Part shown: one piece after another, positions 55,210 through 63,987 of the stretch | How positions within the stretch are numbered: position 1 is the first letter of the stretch | How the letters are laid out: the number at the start of each line of letters is the position of its first letter | Source: CAVQBL01 sp963710715 | GTDB lineage: Bacteria > Pseudomonadota > Gammaproteobacteria > DSM-16500 | Length of the DNA stretch: 64,000 nt | Assembly (NCBI GenBank): GCA_963710715.1 | Contig: CAVQBL010000002.1 | Coordinates: 62,001 to 126,000 of the forward strand | Direction of reading: 5' to 3' | Program-made: the position numbers and the translations under genes | Notes under the pieces: model-generated | Seen by the model: the letters and a program-made list of their open reading frames with translations, nothing else | What the model was told of the DNA's origin: nothing | Database searches by the model: none

Positions 55210-55395
55210 TTATACCTGGCCCATTGTGAAGGAAAGTGCGGCCAGCCGCCAAGCGTGCTCTATAAAAAATTCTGGCACTGATTCCAATAATTTTTGGAAT
55301 TTATCAGGATTATGTTTTAAATTAATGACGGTATAATTTAGCTGATTAAAAGCAATTTCAAATTGTTTTTGAATACCCATTATGGCTCCAATCAA
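55210..55395 (-). CDS. Small hypothetical protein or gene end
   Basis: 61 codons, perhaps only 56 from the second ATG (MGIQKQFEIAFNQLNYTVIN, then FQKLLESVPEFFIEHAWRLA). The sequence is protein-like with helical character, but the C-terminal codons lie in the dispersed repeat at 55230-55255, so the end may be changed. No family recognised. Confidence 0.4.
   Translation of the reverse strand: MIGAIMGIQKQFEIAFNQLNYTVINLKHNPDKFQKLLESVPEFFIEHAWRLAALSFTMGQV
55230..55255 (+). repeat. Dispersed ~35-bp repeat, copy 4 (partial)
   Basis: GGAAAGTGCGGCCAGCCGCC matches the central part (GGAAGCTGCGACCAGCCGCC) of the repeat at 24056-24090. Confidence 0.5.
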
Positions 55396-55611
55396 GCGTT
55401 ATAACTAAATTTTAATGCAAATTAATAAACTGCGGAAGCAGGAAGCTAAACAAGATATTCACCCCGTGCCGGGATTCGTTATTAATTCGGGCATAAGCTT
55501 TCGATCAATGTAAAAATACTCGTCTCTAAAACAAGATGCTTATGCCCGCTAACAGCCCTTTCCCGATTACTTGAAATACTATCATCTAAAAACAATCCAA
55601 TCATACAATGT

Positions 55612-56153
55612 TTATTGATTGTTCTTAATTGTCTTAAAACTAAAAATAATCATTGCATATGGATCAGGGTTTTCTGGTGTCGTTAATTCTTCTTCTGTTT
55701 TAAAAACTTCAGTAAATTCACCATCTGTAAAATCATTAATAGTTTTACGCCAAAATTTTGTAGCCCCTACATTTTCAGGCATTACTGAAACTGACCATTT
55801 TCCTATAAAGTTAGAAAAAATTTCTGTAGCAATTTGCGCACCAATACCATGGTTTTGAAATTTAGCTAAGATAAAAAATTCACCCATATTCCAGTCTACT
55901 TTTTCAATTAAATGCATTTTATCTAATAAAACAAACCCGGCTAATTCATTATCAATTCTAACAAGAAAGGCGCATTCACCCGACGTTTCAAAGTAATGTT
56001 TGAAATCTATACATTCAAATAACCCTGTTTCAGGGCATTCCCATCCCATATATTGAGTTCTATCATAAACGTAAAACCGCGCCATATTTTGTATAGTTGG
56101 ATAGTCATCTAAAGTAGCTGGTATTAATTTTGGTTTAAGATCTTTCGCAATTA
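55612..56153 (-). pseudogene. Second copy of the GNAT acetyltransferase, start removed by IS3
   Basis: Identical in translation to the passenger at 38133-38678 from codon 2 onward. The IS3 insertion separates the ATG (now at 57398-57400) from the body, leaving MARFYVYDRTQYMGWE at 56085 as the next possible start. That would lack the first 24 residues; the acetyl-CoA site would remain. Confidence 0.8.
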
Positions 56154-56184
56154 TGATCTGACCCGGGTTTAGTAGACACCAAAT

Positions 56185-56502
56185 TTGATAAACTTAACCA
56201 TCAAAGGAGGTGTTATGAGTAAGCAGCAAACGGAAGAGTTCAAGCAAGAAGCAGTTCGCCTAGCCACCACATCTGCGCAACCTATCGCAAAAACCGCACG
56301 AGACTTAGGAATCAAAGAAGGCACGTTGTACAACTGGGTAAGTCTTGCTAAAAATAGTGCGCCAAGCATTTCAAATGATCAAGGTAATCAAGTAAATCTC
56401 ATCGAAGAGTTAAATCGTCTGCGTAAGGAAAACGCCCGCTTGAAGGAGGAGCGGGAAATACTAAAAAAAGCCGCCGCGTTCTTTGCGAAAGAATCGAAGT
56501 AA
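56185..56502 (+). CDS. IS3-family transposase OrfA
   Basis: 105 residues, start ATG at 56215 (MSKQQTEEFKQEAVRLATTS) is supported by AAAGGAGG at 56202-56209; the frame is open from 56185. HTH (AKTARDLGIKEGTLYNWVSL) and leucine zipper (IEELNRLRKENARLKEEREI). DNA-binding component of the transposase. Confidence 0.88.
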   Translation: MINLTIKGGVMSKQQTEEFKQEAVRLATTSAQPIAKTARDLGIKEGTLYNWVSLAKNSAPSISNDQGNQVNLIEELNRLRKENARLKEEREILKKAAAFFAKESK

Positions 56503-56507
56503 AATTT

Positions 56508-57362
56508 ATGTTTATTCAAAAAAACCGTCATGCATTTCGAATGCAAACGATGTGTGAAATATTAGAGGTTTCACGCGCTGGGTTCTATGCATGGCGTAAC
56601 CGACCTGAGAGTACTCATAAACGTGAAGATAAACGTCTTATAGAGCTTGTCAAAGCAAGCTTTAAGGAGAGTCGAGATACGTATGGCTATAGACGTGTCT
56701 ACAAAGATTTGCGGGCACAAGGGGAGCGCTGCAGTAAACATCGGATAGCTCGATTAATGCGACAAAATGAAATTCACCCAAAAACACGGAGGAAATTTAA
56801 AATGACGACGGATTCAAATCACGATAAGCCAATTTACGATAATTTGTTGCGGCAGCAATTTAATGCGGCGGCTCCAAATCAGCGCTGGGTTAGCGATATA
56901 ACGTATATTTCAACGGTTGAAGGTTGGTTATATCTGGCTGTCATTATGGATCTCTATTCGCGACGAATTGTTGGATGGTCCATGTCTCATCGCATGCAGG
57001 AGTCATTAGTGATTGACGCGATGAGAATGGCGCTGTTTCGACGTAGAGTAAAATCAAGCCTTCTGTTGCACTCAGATAGAGGAAGCCAGTATGCTTCTGA
57101 TAATTTCCAACAATTACTTCGCGAACACGGCATCAGTTGTAGCATGAGTCGTAAAGGAAATTGTTGGGATAATGCAGCAATGGAAAGTTTTTTTCATTCA
57201 TTAAAAACAGAATGTGTTTATCACGAAAGATTGCAAACACGTGATGATGCTAAAAAAACTATTTTCGATTACATTGAAGTGTTTTATAATCAGCGACGAA
57301 GACATTCATTTTTGAATTATCTTTCGCCTGCAGAGCATGAAAAATTAATGTGTAATATTTAG
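56508..57362 (+). CDS. IS3-family transposase OrfB
   Basis: 284 residues with HTH_21-like N-terminus and rve core: RWVSDITYISTVEGWLYLAV (Asp), LLHSDRGSQYASDNF (Asp) and WDNAAMESFFHSLKTE (Glu). In the -1 frame relative to orfA as usual for IS3. Catalytic residues are complete, and the element is flanked by an intact target duplication, so it is probably recent and active. Confidence 0.9.
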   Translation: MFIQKNRHAFRMQTMCEILEVSRAGFYAWRNRPESTHKREDKRLIELVKASFKESRDTYGYRRVYKDLRAQGERCSKHRIARLMRQNEIHPKTRRKFKMTTDSNHDKPIYDNLLRQQFNAAAPNQRWVSDITYISTVEGWLYLAVIMDLYSRRIVGWSMSHRMQESLVIDAMRMALFRRRVKSSLLLHSDRGSQYASDNFQQLLREHGISCSMSRKGNCWDNAAMESFFHSLKTECVYHERLQTRDDAKKTIFDYIEVFYNQRRRHSFLNYLSPAEHEKLMCNI

Positions 57363-57631
57363 AGAATCGTGTCTACTGAACTTGGGGCAGATCATTATCA
57401 TTATTTTTCCTTTAATCTTTTATGTTAAATAACTCATATATAATTTAATCACTGGCTTTAACTAATTCTCGTTTTCTATTATTGGTTCCAACTGCATAAG
57501 CGGTTCAAAAGTTTCGTAGACCAATTTCCCTCCATTATGGTCTTACATATATTGTGTCATATATTGTTGATAATTTGTTCAGTTTTTGAGATAATTTCTC
57601 GTATTATTAGCATGAATAATACGAGGATCAA

Positions 57632-59725
57632 ATGAACTTACTCCACTTAGCAATTCGCAATAATAATTTAGATTTATTCAATGAATCACTAAAATCAGTC
57701 CTGCATGACAATGGAATCGATGAAAGAGAGCCTCATTCTGGCTTAACACCTCTGCAATTAGCAGTATTTTTGGGTCGATTTGACATGGCTATCCAATTAC
57801 TTATTCGTGGTGCTAATCCCAACATACGAGTAAATAACGACGAAGGTCATTATTTGTTATATCAGGCTGTAGGAGTAAGAGAATGTGGAGACTTATTCTC
57901 TAGTTTACTTCGCGTGTCAGCGGGGATAGATGAAACGCATCAACGCTTATGTAACAGTGTTAACCTAGAAGTACTTCATGTTTTATTTTTTTCTGCTCTA
58001 GCCAATAACCAAGATGATTATGCACTTCGCATGTTAAACGAAACATTGCCTTCTTTAGATCTTGATTTACAAACTGAAATTATCAGAAATTTAACTGGTG
58101 CACTTTATTATTCAGTCCAGAAAAACAAAATTAATATAGCTTCATGCTTAGTGAATTTAGGGGTACGCAAAATAGATGATAATTTACCTAATCTTGGAGT
58201 AACTTTAGTGAGTCAGTTACCGCAAGTTGAATCAAAAGAAGAAATATCTAATAAAATAACGTTATCTACCGCACTAAATACAAAAAACTATATTGCTATG
58301 GCTAGTAAAATATTGGATAAAAAGTCCGAAGACGATTTGCCAATTAATTCTACTTATCTTCCATGGATAATGATGAGAAGGACAGATATCTATAGTTACG
58401 TGAGTAGATTAATACGAAATGAACGGTGGGACGCGCTAAAAGAAACTTTAGGTGCGGGATATACGTTAGATAGCTATATGTACCAATTGGTTACTCGTGA
58501 CCGAAAAGAGGAACTCTTTTTATTAGATAAATTAAAAAAATTCACGGGTTTTGAAAAGGTATTTTTTCACAAATTACGTAATACATTTTTGTTGGCTATT
58601 TGTGACAATTTGCGTGTTAATGAGCAAGTGTTAGATATATTATTAAAATCAAGATGGCCAGAAGCCCAGGAAGCGAAAGTAGAAATGAATGCTGAGGCAA
58701 AATTAAAAATATTAGAAGAACATTTAATAAATCTTGGTGCAAGTTCCATTGCACTTAACAAATTTAATATTATCAAAATTGATTTTTCTCATAACAATCT
58801 CAATGAAAAAAATCTACTTCTTGGACAACCCGCATTGGTTCTTTGGCGGATTACTGATTTTTTATCCCAACAGGATATTTATTGTAATTTTGCACCAACT
58901 GCGAGACGTTTTGCAGTTTTGGCTGCACAAGGGAAATTAGCAAGTTTTCCGTTACCATGGGAGCGCTATAGCGATGTTAAAAAGAGAGTAGTTAAGATTG
59001 ATAATGCGATTAATGAGCTAGAAACATTTAACAAAAGAAGTTTTAAAAAATATTTTTGTTTTAATGATGCCCCACCGTTACAATGCAATACTCCTATCAA
59101 CGCTCTATCTTGGCTTACTGGATCTAGTACTGGTGTTGGAAATATAATTGCTGGCTGTTACAGTTGTGAGAAAGGCTGTATCTTATCATGTTGGCTTTCT
59201 ACTAACCTTGGGGTACCTTTGGCTGTATTAGGAATAGGGGGAGTGGGTTATACAATAAAATATCGTTATTGTGGCTCAAATCTTCCTGGACGAACTCCAG
59301 ACGAAATGCTTGAAGTGCAGAGAATTGTTTATAATAACAGTTTAGAATGTTTACCCGCTGCTATTCGCCATAGAATTACTGATACCAAAGAGCTTATTCG
59401 GGCACTGAAAGAAGAGAAAAATCGTTTATGTCTCAGTGATGAAAAAGCAAAGCAAGCTGTAAAAAATCCAAAGAAACAAGAAGAAAAAGAAAGCGAAGGT
59501 GACTCATATGTAAGGTCTGAAATAAATTCTGGTCCCTCTTTTTGGAACGACTCAAAAGATGATGTTTTAAAACCTTTGTTATCTAATCAATCTTTAGAGG
59601 TTATCTCATCATCGGAAACAAAACATGTGAACACAAGTTTGACAGAAATTAGGGTTGGCTTTAATCCTAATAATGGGCAAACTATTGTGATGCATAATTT
59701 TGATGTAAATATACCTCGTGTGTGA
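57632..59725 (+). CDS. Ankyrin-repeat protein with F-box-like motif and membrane segment, effector candidate
   Basis: 697 residues, ATG 57632 with GAGGAT upstream. Residues 1-80 hold ankyrin repeats (NLLHLAIRNNNLDLFNESL, GLTPLQLAVFLGRFDMAIQL, LIRGANPNI); weaker repeats may continue to ~220. Residues ~397-435 read QPALVLWRITDFLSQQDIYC, then NFAPTARRFAVLA, similar to an F-box (L.xxx.WRI..FLS..D....A.T.RRF..LA). A hydrophobic hairpin follows (GCILSCWLSTNLGVPLAVLG, IGGVGYTI, ~515-540), then a charged tail. Ankyrin/F-box proteins such as Legionella AnkB are translocated effectors that recruit host SCF ubiquitin ligases; that role is inferred. Confidence 0.7.
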   Translation: MNLLHLAIRNNNLDLFNESLKSVLHDNGIDEREPHSGLTPLQLAVFLGRFDMAIQLLIRGANPNIRVNNDEGHYLLYQAVGVRECGDLFSSLLRVSAGIDETHQRLCNSVNLEVLHVLFFSALANNQDDYALRMLNETLPSLDLDLQTEIIRNLTGALYYSVQKNKINIASCLVNLGVRKIDDNLPNLGVTLVSQLPQVESKEEISNKITLSTALNTKNYIAMASKILDKKSEDDLPINSTYLPWIMMRRTDIYSYVSRLIRNERWDALKETLGAGYTLDSYMYQLVTRDRKEELFLLDKLKKFTGFEKVFFHKLRNTFLLAICDNLRVNEQVLDILLKSRWPEAQEAKVEMNAEAKLKILEEHLINLGASSIALNKFNIIKIDFSHNNLNEKNLLLGQPALVLWRITDFLSQQDIYCNFAPTARRFAVLAAQGKLASFPLPWERYSDVKKRVVKIDNAINELETFNKRSFKKYFCFNDAPPLQCNTPINALSWLTGSSTGVGNIIAGCYSCEKGCILSCWLSTNLGVPLAVLGIGGVGYTIKYRYCGSNLPGRTPDEMLEVQRIVYNNSLECLPAAIRHRITDTKELIRALKEEKNRLCLSDEKAKQAVKNPKKQEEKESEGDSYVRSEINSGPSFWNDSKDDVLKPLLSNQSLEVISSSETKHVNTSLTEIRVGFNPNNGQTIVMHNFDVNIPRV

Positions 59726-59732
59726 GTAGACC

Positions 59733-59750
59733 CACCGAATTACTTCGGTG
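59733..59750. terminator. Hairpin behind the ankyrin gene
   Basis: CACCGAA-TTAC-TTCGGTG, seven base pairs, 8 bp after the stop. No T-run follows, so termination is uncertain. Confidence 0.4.
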
Positions 59751-59915
59751 AGCCTCTTAGAGCCGCATCGTGCCCAATTTAGGCATTGAGCTCCTGATAG
59801 ATCTGAGGTGGATAGCCTCGTTCGCTATAAACCGGAATAGGTGTTACAACTCCCCCATAAGTTAGGTTGCATCCGGATTAATACACCTAAGATCCAAAAC
59901 TTTTAATCCTTGATA

Positions 59916-60008
59916 CTACATTGCCTGGATCAGTTTTTTCATTTTCGCAGGCTGCTCAACAAACGAATCTAATAAATCTTTTAGTAGACCATCTAATGTT
60001 TCTGTCAT
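59916..60008 (-). CDS. Possible 30-residue small protein
   Basis: ATG 60008 to TAG 59916: MTETLDGLLKDLLDSFVEQP, then AKMKKLIQAM. Begins 17 bp after the stop of the next gene upstream on the same strand. Amphipathic helical composition is protein-like; no Shine-Dalgarno sequence is apparent. The rest of 59751-60024 shows nothing further. Confidence 0.35.
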   Translation of the reverse strand: MTETLDGLLKDLLDSFVEQPAKMKKLIQAM

Positions 60009-60024
60009 TATTAGAAAATCCGCA

Positions 60025-60420
60025 TTAAATTGCTGTTGCTTGGTGCCCAGCTTCCATTTCTTTTACTTGCTCGATGATCTCATCCTTGAATCGAATACTT
60101 TGAAGGGACAGATTATCCAACAATATAAAATCAATGCGGTCTTGCCAGTTCAGAGCAAGCTGTTTTATTTCACAGCCGTCTTTAATGAGCGATTGTATGG
60201 AGCTTGCAAATAAATTTTGTTCTTGGCAGCGAATGACGCGACCCTGATGGTTTGCATCTTGCAACACACAGGATTTTTCAATCGAAAAAGATGATGCATG
60301 ATTTTTCTGAGTTAACCATGATGTCATAATGGCGGAAAGTTTTTTAATTTGGAAAGAATCAATAGTGTCACCGAAAGATTTTTTGAAGAGCGATATAAAC
60401 TGTTCGGTTTTTTTTGGCAT
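60025..60420 (-). CDS. Hypothetical protein, divergent from a transposase
   Basis: 131 residues: MPKKTEQFISLFKKSFGDTI, SSIQSLIKDGCEIKQLALNW, QDRIDFILLDNLSLQS. Mixed alpha/beta character, no signal peptide, no recognised family. Its 5' end is 88 bp from the divergent transposase gene at 60509, so it may be an accessory gene of that element or just the insertion target. Confidence 0.5.
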   Translation of the reverse strand: MPKKTEQFISLFKKSFGDTIDSFQIKKLSAIMTSWLTQKNHASSFSIEKSCVLQDANHQGRVIRCQEQNLFASSIQSLIKDGCEIKQLALNWQDRIDFILLDNLSLQSIRFKDEIIEQVKEMEAGHQATAI

Positions 60421-60508
60421 TAGTTGTTCCTAAAATAAGCCAATGATCCTAGAATCTGCAGTTAGAAACTGAAATAATGTCGCTTTAATCGGAAAAAAAC
60501 AGGTTAAA

Positions 60509-61882
60509 GTGATGAAAAGACCCCCTTCTAAAACTCACCCGCAGGGTGAAAATCCAAAGCATCAAATTGCTCGAGTAATAGACAAGGTTGCTGTTGATAC
60601 CTATGCTGGTCGAGTCTACATCGATTGGGATCATGAAACGCCAGTCACTTCATTAGGGCAGCTCTCATTTTTTATTGAATTTCTGAAACGAACAGAATTA
60701 TTTGATCAGTGGGTAGCTACTTGTCCATTGCAATTAACAAGCCCGAACGCACCCACACACAGAGATATTTTAGGCACGATTTTATTATCAGTTTTGTCGG
60801 GACATACGCGTTACTCTCATATCACGACAGTGAGAACAGATAAAGTTAACGCGCCGTTATTGGGAATGAATAAAATTGTGAGCGAAGACTCAGTACGTCG
60901 AGCTTTGATAAAAATGCCTGAGCTCGAAAGTAGAGAATGGTTAATGGCAGGATTAAAAAATTGTTATTCTGAGATTTTAAATATCCCCTGGATATTAGAT
61001 GTGGATACTACTGTCAAATGTCTTTATGGTCATCAAGAAGGTGCTGTTGTTGGTTACAATCCAAAAAAACCTGGACGACCTTCTCACACATATCACACGT
61101 ACATGATTGCTAATATTCGAATGATATTAGATGTTGAAGTGATGCCAGGAAATGAAATTTCGCCAAGTCACACATTGCCTTATTTGTTTTCATGGCTAGA
61201 TTCACTGTCACTGGAACATCGCCCTAAGTTTATTCGCGGAGATTGTGCTTTTGGAAGTAATTCTGTGATGACAGCTTGCGAAGAAAGATCATTGCCGTAT
61301 TTGTTTAAACTTAAGCAAACGCCAAACGTAAAGCGTTTTATAAGCAAACAGATGACTGAAGGAGAATGGGAAAATGCAGGACAAGGATGGCAAGGTTCTG
61401 CAGGTCAACTGCAATTAATGGGTTGGGAAAAATCGAGACGAGCTATTGTTTTGCGACGAAAAATAGAAAAAGAAATTGGTGTTATTAATAAAAAAGCATT
61501 AAGCGGCCAAATGATGTTTCAATTTGCTAATATGGGAAAAAATATTGATGCGTATGAATACGCAGTATTAGTGACAAATATGGATTCGGAAATTATTACG
61601 ATAGGTTCTCATTATCGTGATCGAGCAGACAGCGAAAATAATTTTGATGAACTAAAAAATCAATGGGGATGGTCAGGTTATACAACTAACGATTTACATC
61701 GATGTCGATTGATGGCTCTGATTATTGCATTAATTTATAATTGGTGGACACTCTTTGTGAGACTAATAGAACCGAACTCACATTTAGAAACCATTACATC
61801 GAGACCATTGTTATTACATGCTGTTGGAAAACAAATTCAACATGGGGTTCAGCGACATAAGCGGACAGAATGTTACCTGTAA
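60509..61882 (+). CDS. DDE transposase, probably IS1380-like
   Basis: 457 residues with transposase blocks: LDVDTTVKCLYGHQEGAVVG (first Asp, then NPKKPGRPSHTYHTY), IRGDCAFGSNSVM (second Asp) and HYRDRADSENNFDELKNQWG (candidate Glu), arranged as in IS1380-type transposases. The very end (GVQRHKRTECYL) is encoded by the left arm of a 34-bp inverted repeat, so the native C-terminus may have been replaced. Clear terminal repeats for the whole element were not found. Confidence 0.75.
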   Translation: MMKRPPSKTHPQGENPKHQIARVIDKVAVDTYAGRVYIDWDHETPVTSLGQLSFFIEFLKRTELFDQWVATCPLQLTSPNAPTHRDILGTILLSVLSGHTRYSHITTVRTDKVNAPLLGMNKIVSEDSVRRALIKMPELESREWLMAGLKNCYSEILNIPWILDVDTTVKCLYGHQEGAVVGYNPKKPGRPSHTYHTYMIANIRMILDVEVMPGNEISPSHTLPYLFSWLDSLSLEHRPKFIRGDCAFGSNSVMTACEERSLPYLFKLKQTPNVKRFISKQMTEGEWENAGQGWQGSAGQLQLMGWEKSRRAIVLRRKIEKEIGVINKKALSGQMMFQFANMGKNIDAYEYAVLVTNMDSEIITIGSHYRDRADSENNFDELKNQWGWSGYTTNDLHRCRLMALIIALIYNWWTLFVRLIEPNSHLETITSRPLLLHAVGKQIQHGVQRHKRTECYL

Positions 61883-62035
61883 AATTCTAATTTCTTGATT
61901 TATAGCGAAGTAAAAATTCGTTATTGCGGTTGGTAATTAATTAGATTAAATCTTGGCATCATGAAAAATTATTGTGAGTAGTCAATGGTTTATATTCCTT
62001 GAGGTAACATTCTGTCCGCTTATGTCGCTGAACCC
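61845..62035. repeat. 191-bp structure bounded by perfect 34-bp inverted repeats
   Basis: Arms 61845-61878 and 62002-62035 begin GGGTTCAGCGACATAAGCGG and continue CAGAATGTTACCT. The 123-bp interior is AT-rich and non-coding. It has the look of a miniature inverted-repeat element, inserted at the end of the transposase gene, or of two element ends brought together. Confidence 0.8.
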
Positions 62036-62222
62036 GTCTGTGCTCATAGAACCACTATATGTAACTAAAAGGTTACTTGTCAAGTAACAGGAGCAAAGAA
62101 AGTGAATGCGGCAAAATGACGATCACACGGCATGGGGTGACATCAACTACATATTAATCGACACACATATCGATTTTCACTATTATTATCAGCATGATAA
62201 AACACATGCTAACTATGCTCAC

Positions 62223-63440
62223 ATGAAATACTTTATTAATTTTTCTTTGTTGTTTCGCAACCGTAATTACGGATTGCTTTATATCGGCCAACTCATTTCA
62301 TTTTTTGGCACCATGATCACAGGTGTAGTACTACCTTATCAAATCTATCATGAAACTCATTCCACTTTGATCGTGGGATTGCTGGGATTGTTTCAATTAT
62401 TGCCTTTGCTATTTACTGCATTAATCGGCGGAATTTTTGCGGATCGCTATCATCGCAGAATGTTATTGCTCATTTCCGAAACATTATTATCCATAGGCTG
62501 TTTATTGCTCGCGTTTAACGCCAGCTTGGCACCACCAAAAATCTGGGTTATTTTTCTTGTTGCCTCTTTGATGTCGGGAATTACTGGCTTACATCGCCCT
62601 GCCCTCGATAGCATTACCCAGCAAATTGTAGAAAAAAAAGATTTTCCAACCGTAGGCGCATTATCAACATTTAAATTCAGCGTTTGTTTAATCGCGGGCC
62701 CAGCCATTGGTGGTTTGATCATCGCGCATTTTGGTGTGATGATCACATTTTTTGTTGATTTTGCTAGCTTTTTAGTTTCACTGATTGCAATTCTCTTAAT
62801 GACAGATATTCCTAAACCACAGGGCACAAAAGATGAATCAACACTAGCATCATTAAAAACAGGCTTTAAATATGCTGCTTCACGCCAAGAATTATTAGGA
62901 ACTTACTTTGTCGATTTTTTTGCAATGATTTTTGGCATGCCAAATGCATTATTCCCTGCTATTGCCCAGTCATTTGGCAGTGTAAAAGTACTAGGCATGT
63001 TGTATTCAGCACCTGCCGTGGGTTCATTGATTCTTTCATTTTTTAGCGGGTGGACTGCACGTATTAAACGGCATGGCGCTGCCGTTGCAATATCAGCAAG
63101 TATTTGGGGCGTAGCAATTATTTGCTTTGGTCTTTCAAAAAATTTATGGGCGGCATTATTCTTTTTAATGATAGCAGGTGCTGCAGACGCAGTCAGCGGC
63201 ATATTCCGCATGATTATGTGGAATGAAACGATTCCAACAGAGCTACGCGGTCGATTAGCAGGAATAGAAATGATTAGCTATTTAAGCGGCCCGCGCTTGA
63301 GCGATACCGAAGCAGGATTAGTAGCAGCATTATTTGGCGTTACGACAGCTGTCGTATCTGGCGGTGTATTGTGTGTCATTAGCGTTGGTATTTGCTGTTA
63401 TTTTCTTCCTAAATTTTGGCGGTATAAATCAGAGCATTAA
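62223..63440 (+). CDS. MFS exporter (EntS-like, MFS_3 type)
   Basis: 405 residues from ATG 62223; the upstream frame from 62106 is poorly protein-like. About twelve transmembrane helices; LFRNRNYGLLYIGQLISFFG at the start, then GGIFADRYHRRMLL between helices 2 and 3 (MFS motif A), and DAVSGIFRMIMWNETIPTEL late in the protein. Similar to the enterobactin/macrolide exporter type. Substrate unknown. Preceded by short-range AT-rich DNA and the inverted repeat; no adjacent regulator. Confidence 0.85.
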   Translation: MKYFINFSLLFRNRNYGLLYIGQLISFFGTMITGVVLPYQIYHETHSTLIVGLLGLFQLLPLLFTALIGGIFADRYHRRMLLLISETLLSIGCLLLAFNASLAPPKIWVIFLVASLMSGITGLHRPALDSITQQIVEKKDFPTVGALSTFKFSVCLIAGPAIGGLIIAHFGVMITFFVDFASFLVSLIAILLMTDIPKPQGTKDESTLASLKTGFKYAASRQELLGTYFVDFFAMIFGMPNALFPAIAQSFGSVKVLGMLYSAPAVGSLILSFFSGWTARIKRHGAAVAISASIWGVAIICFGLSKNLWAALFFLMIAGAADAVSGIFRMIMWNETIPTELRGRLAGIEMISYLSGPRLSDTEAGLVAALFGVTTAVVSGGVLCVISVGICCYFLPKFWRYKSEH

Positions 63441-63539
63441 AACACGAATTCTGGATAACTATCTTTTCAGTACAGTCTAAATTATCCTTAAAGTCGAGTA
63501 ATGCTGGCCTCTTACTCGACTATGCAGAACAGAAAATAA

Positions 63540-63755
63540 CTATGCATCAACCACAGTAACTTCTTCAGCCTGAAGACCTTTTTGCCCCTTCGCGACAGAA
63601 AATTCTACACGCTGACCTTCTTCTAGAGCTTTATATCCAGTGCCAGTAATAGATTTAAAATGGACAAAAACATCTTCGCCATTATCACGCGAGATGAAAC
63701 CAAATCCTTTGCTATTATTGAACCACTTAACCGTACCTTTTTCACGCGCTGCCAT
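63540..63755 (-). CDS. Cold-shock protein (CspA family)
   Basis: 71 residues from ATG 63755 (MAAREKGTVKWFNNSKGFGF, then DVFVHFKSI), preceded by AAGGG; ATG 63770 five codons earlier is less likely. Third cold-shock gene of the window and close to the one at 28098-28310. Nucleic-acid chaperone. Confidence 0.92.
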   Translation of the reverse strand: MAAREKGTVKWFNNSKGFGFISRDNGEDVFVHFKSITGTGYKALEEGQRVEFSVAKGQKGLQAEEVTVVDA

Positions 63756-63797
63756 AATGTTACCCTTCAATTAATAAAAACATTAACAGTATATACT

Positions 63798-63902
63798 TCA
63801 TTGTTCTGCTAAATCCATATTCACAAAAAACAACCCATTCAACACACGTGCAGCGCGTGAATAATCCAATGTTTCTGCAATATCTCCCGCAGTATGGCTC
63901 AT
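63798..63902 (-). CDS. Possible 34-residue fragment
   Basis: ATG 63902 to TGA 63798: MSHTAGDIAETLDYSRAARV, then LNGLFFVNMDLAEQ. Composition is protein-like, perhaps the end of a decayed gene. No ribosome site and no family recognised. Confidence 0.3.
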   Translation of the reverse strand: MSHTAGDIAETLDYSRAARVLNGLFFVNMDLAEQ

Positions 63903-63949
63903 TGTGAGGCTACTTCCGATGAATCACCAAATGCGTATTATTTGTCCTT

Positions 63950-63987
63950 ATTTTGTATAAGTCGATCGTGTTATTTTCTTACATGCT
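63950..63987 (+). repeat. 38-bp exact direct repeat, second copy
   Basis: Identical to 24264-24301, where it precedes a cold-shock gene. Here it is 13 bp from the window end; whether another cold-shock gene follows cannot be seen. Confidence 0.75.

Larger units (their letters stand above)
56154..57394 (+). mobile_element. IS3-family insertion sequence with 3-bp target duplication
   Basis: 1241 bp. Ends TGATCTGACCCGGGTTTAGT and, inverted, TGATCTGCCCCAAGTTCAGT, both followed by AGACAC. Target duplication TTA at 56151-56153 and 57395-57397 within the GNAT copy. Carries orfA and orfB on the plus strand. The TGATCT ends resemble those of the IS3 element at 4029-5280, so the two are relatives. Confidence 0.92.
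55460..57483 (-). repeat. Inverted 780-bp copy of the Tn3 transposon end, split by IS3 (copy 2)
   Basis: Starts with the 38-bp transposon end (CACCCCGTGCCGGGATTCGT at 55460) and runs inward through the GNAT gene to the last codons of tnpR at 57483. The segment is interrupted by an IS3 element (56154-57394) with duplicated TTA. Remaining bases match 38051-38830 in length and, as far as I can read, in sequence. Confidence 0.9.

Noticed and set aside
62106..62222. N-terminal extension of the MFS transporter from ATG 62106.
   Set aside because: The extra 39 residues are His/Tyr/Asp-rich and unlike MFS N-termini, while ATG 62223 starts a typical cytoplasmic lead-in to helix 1.
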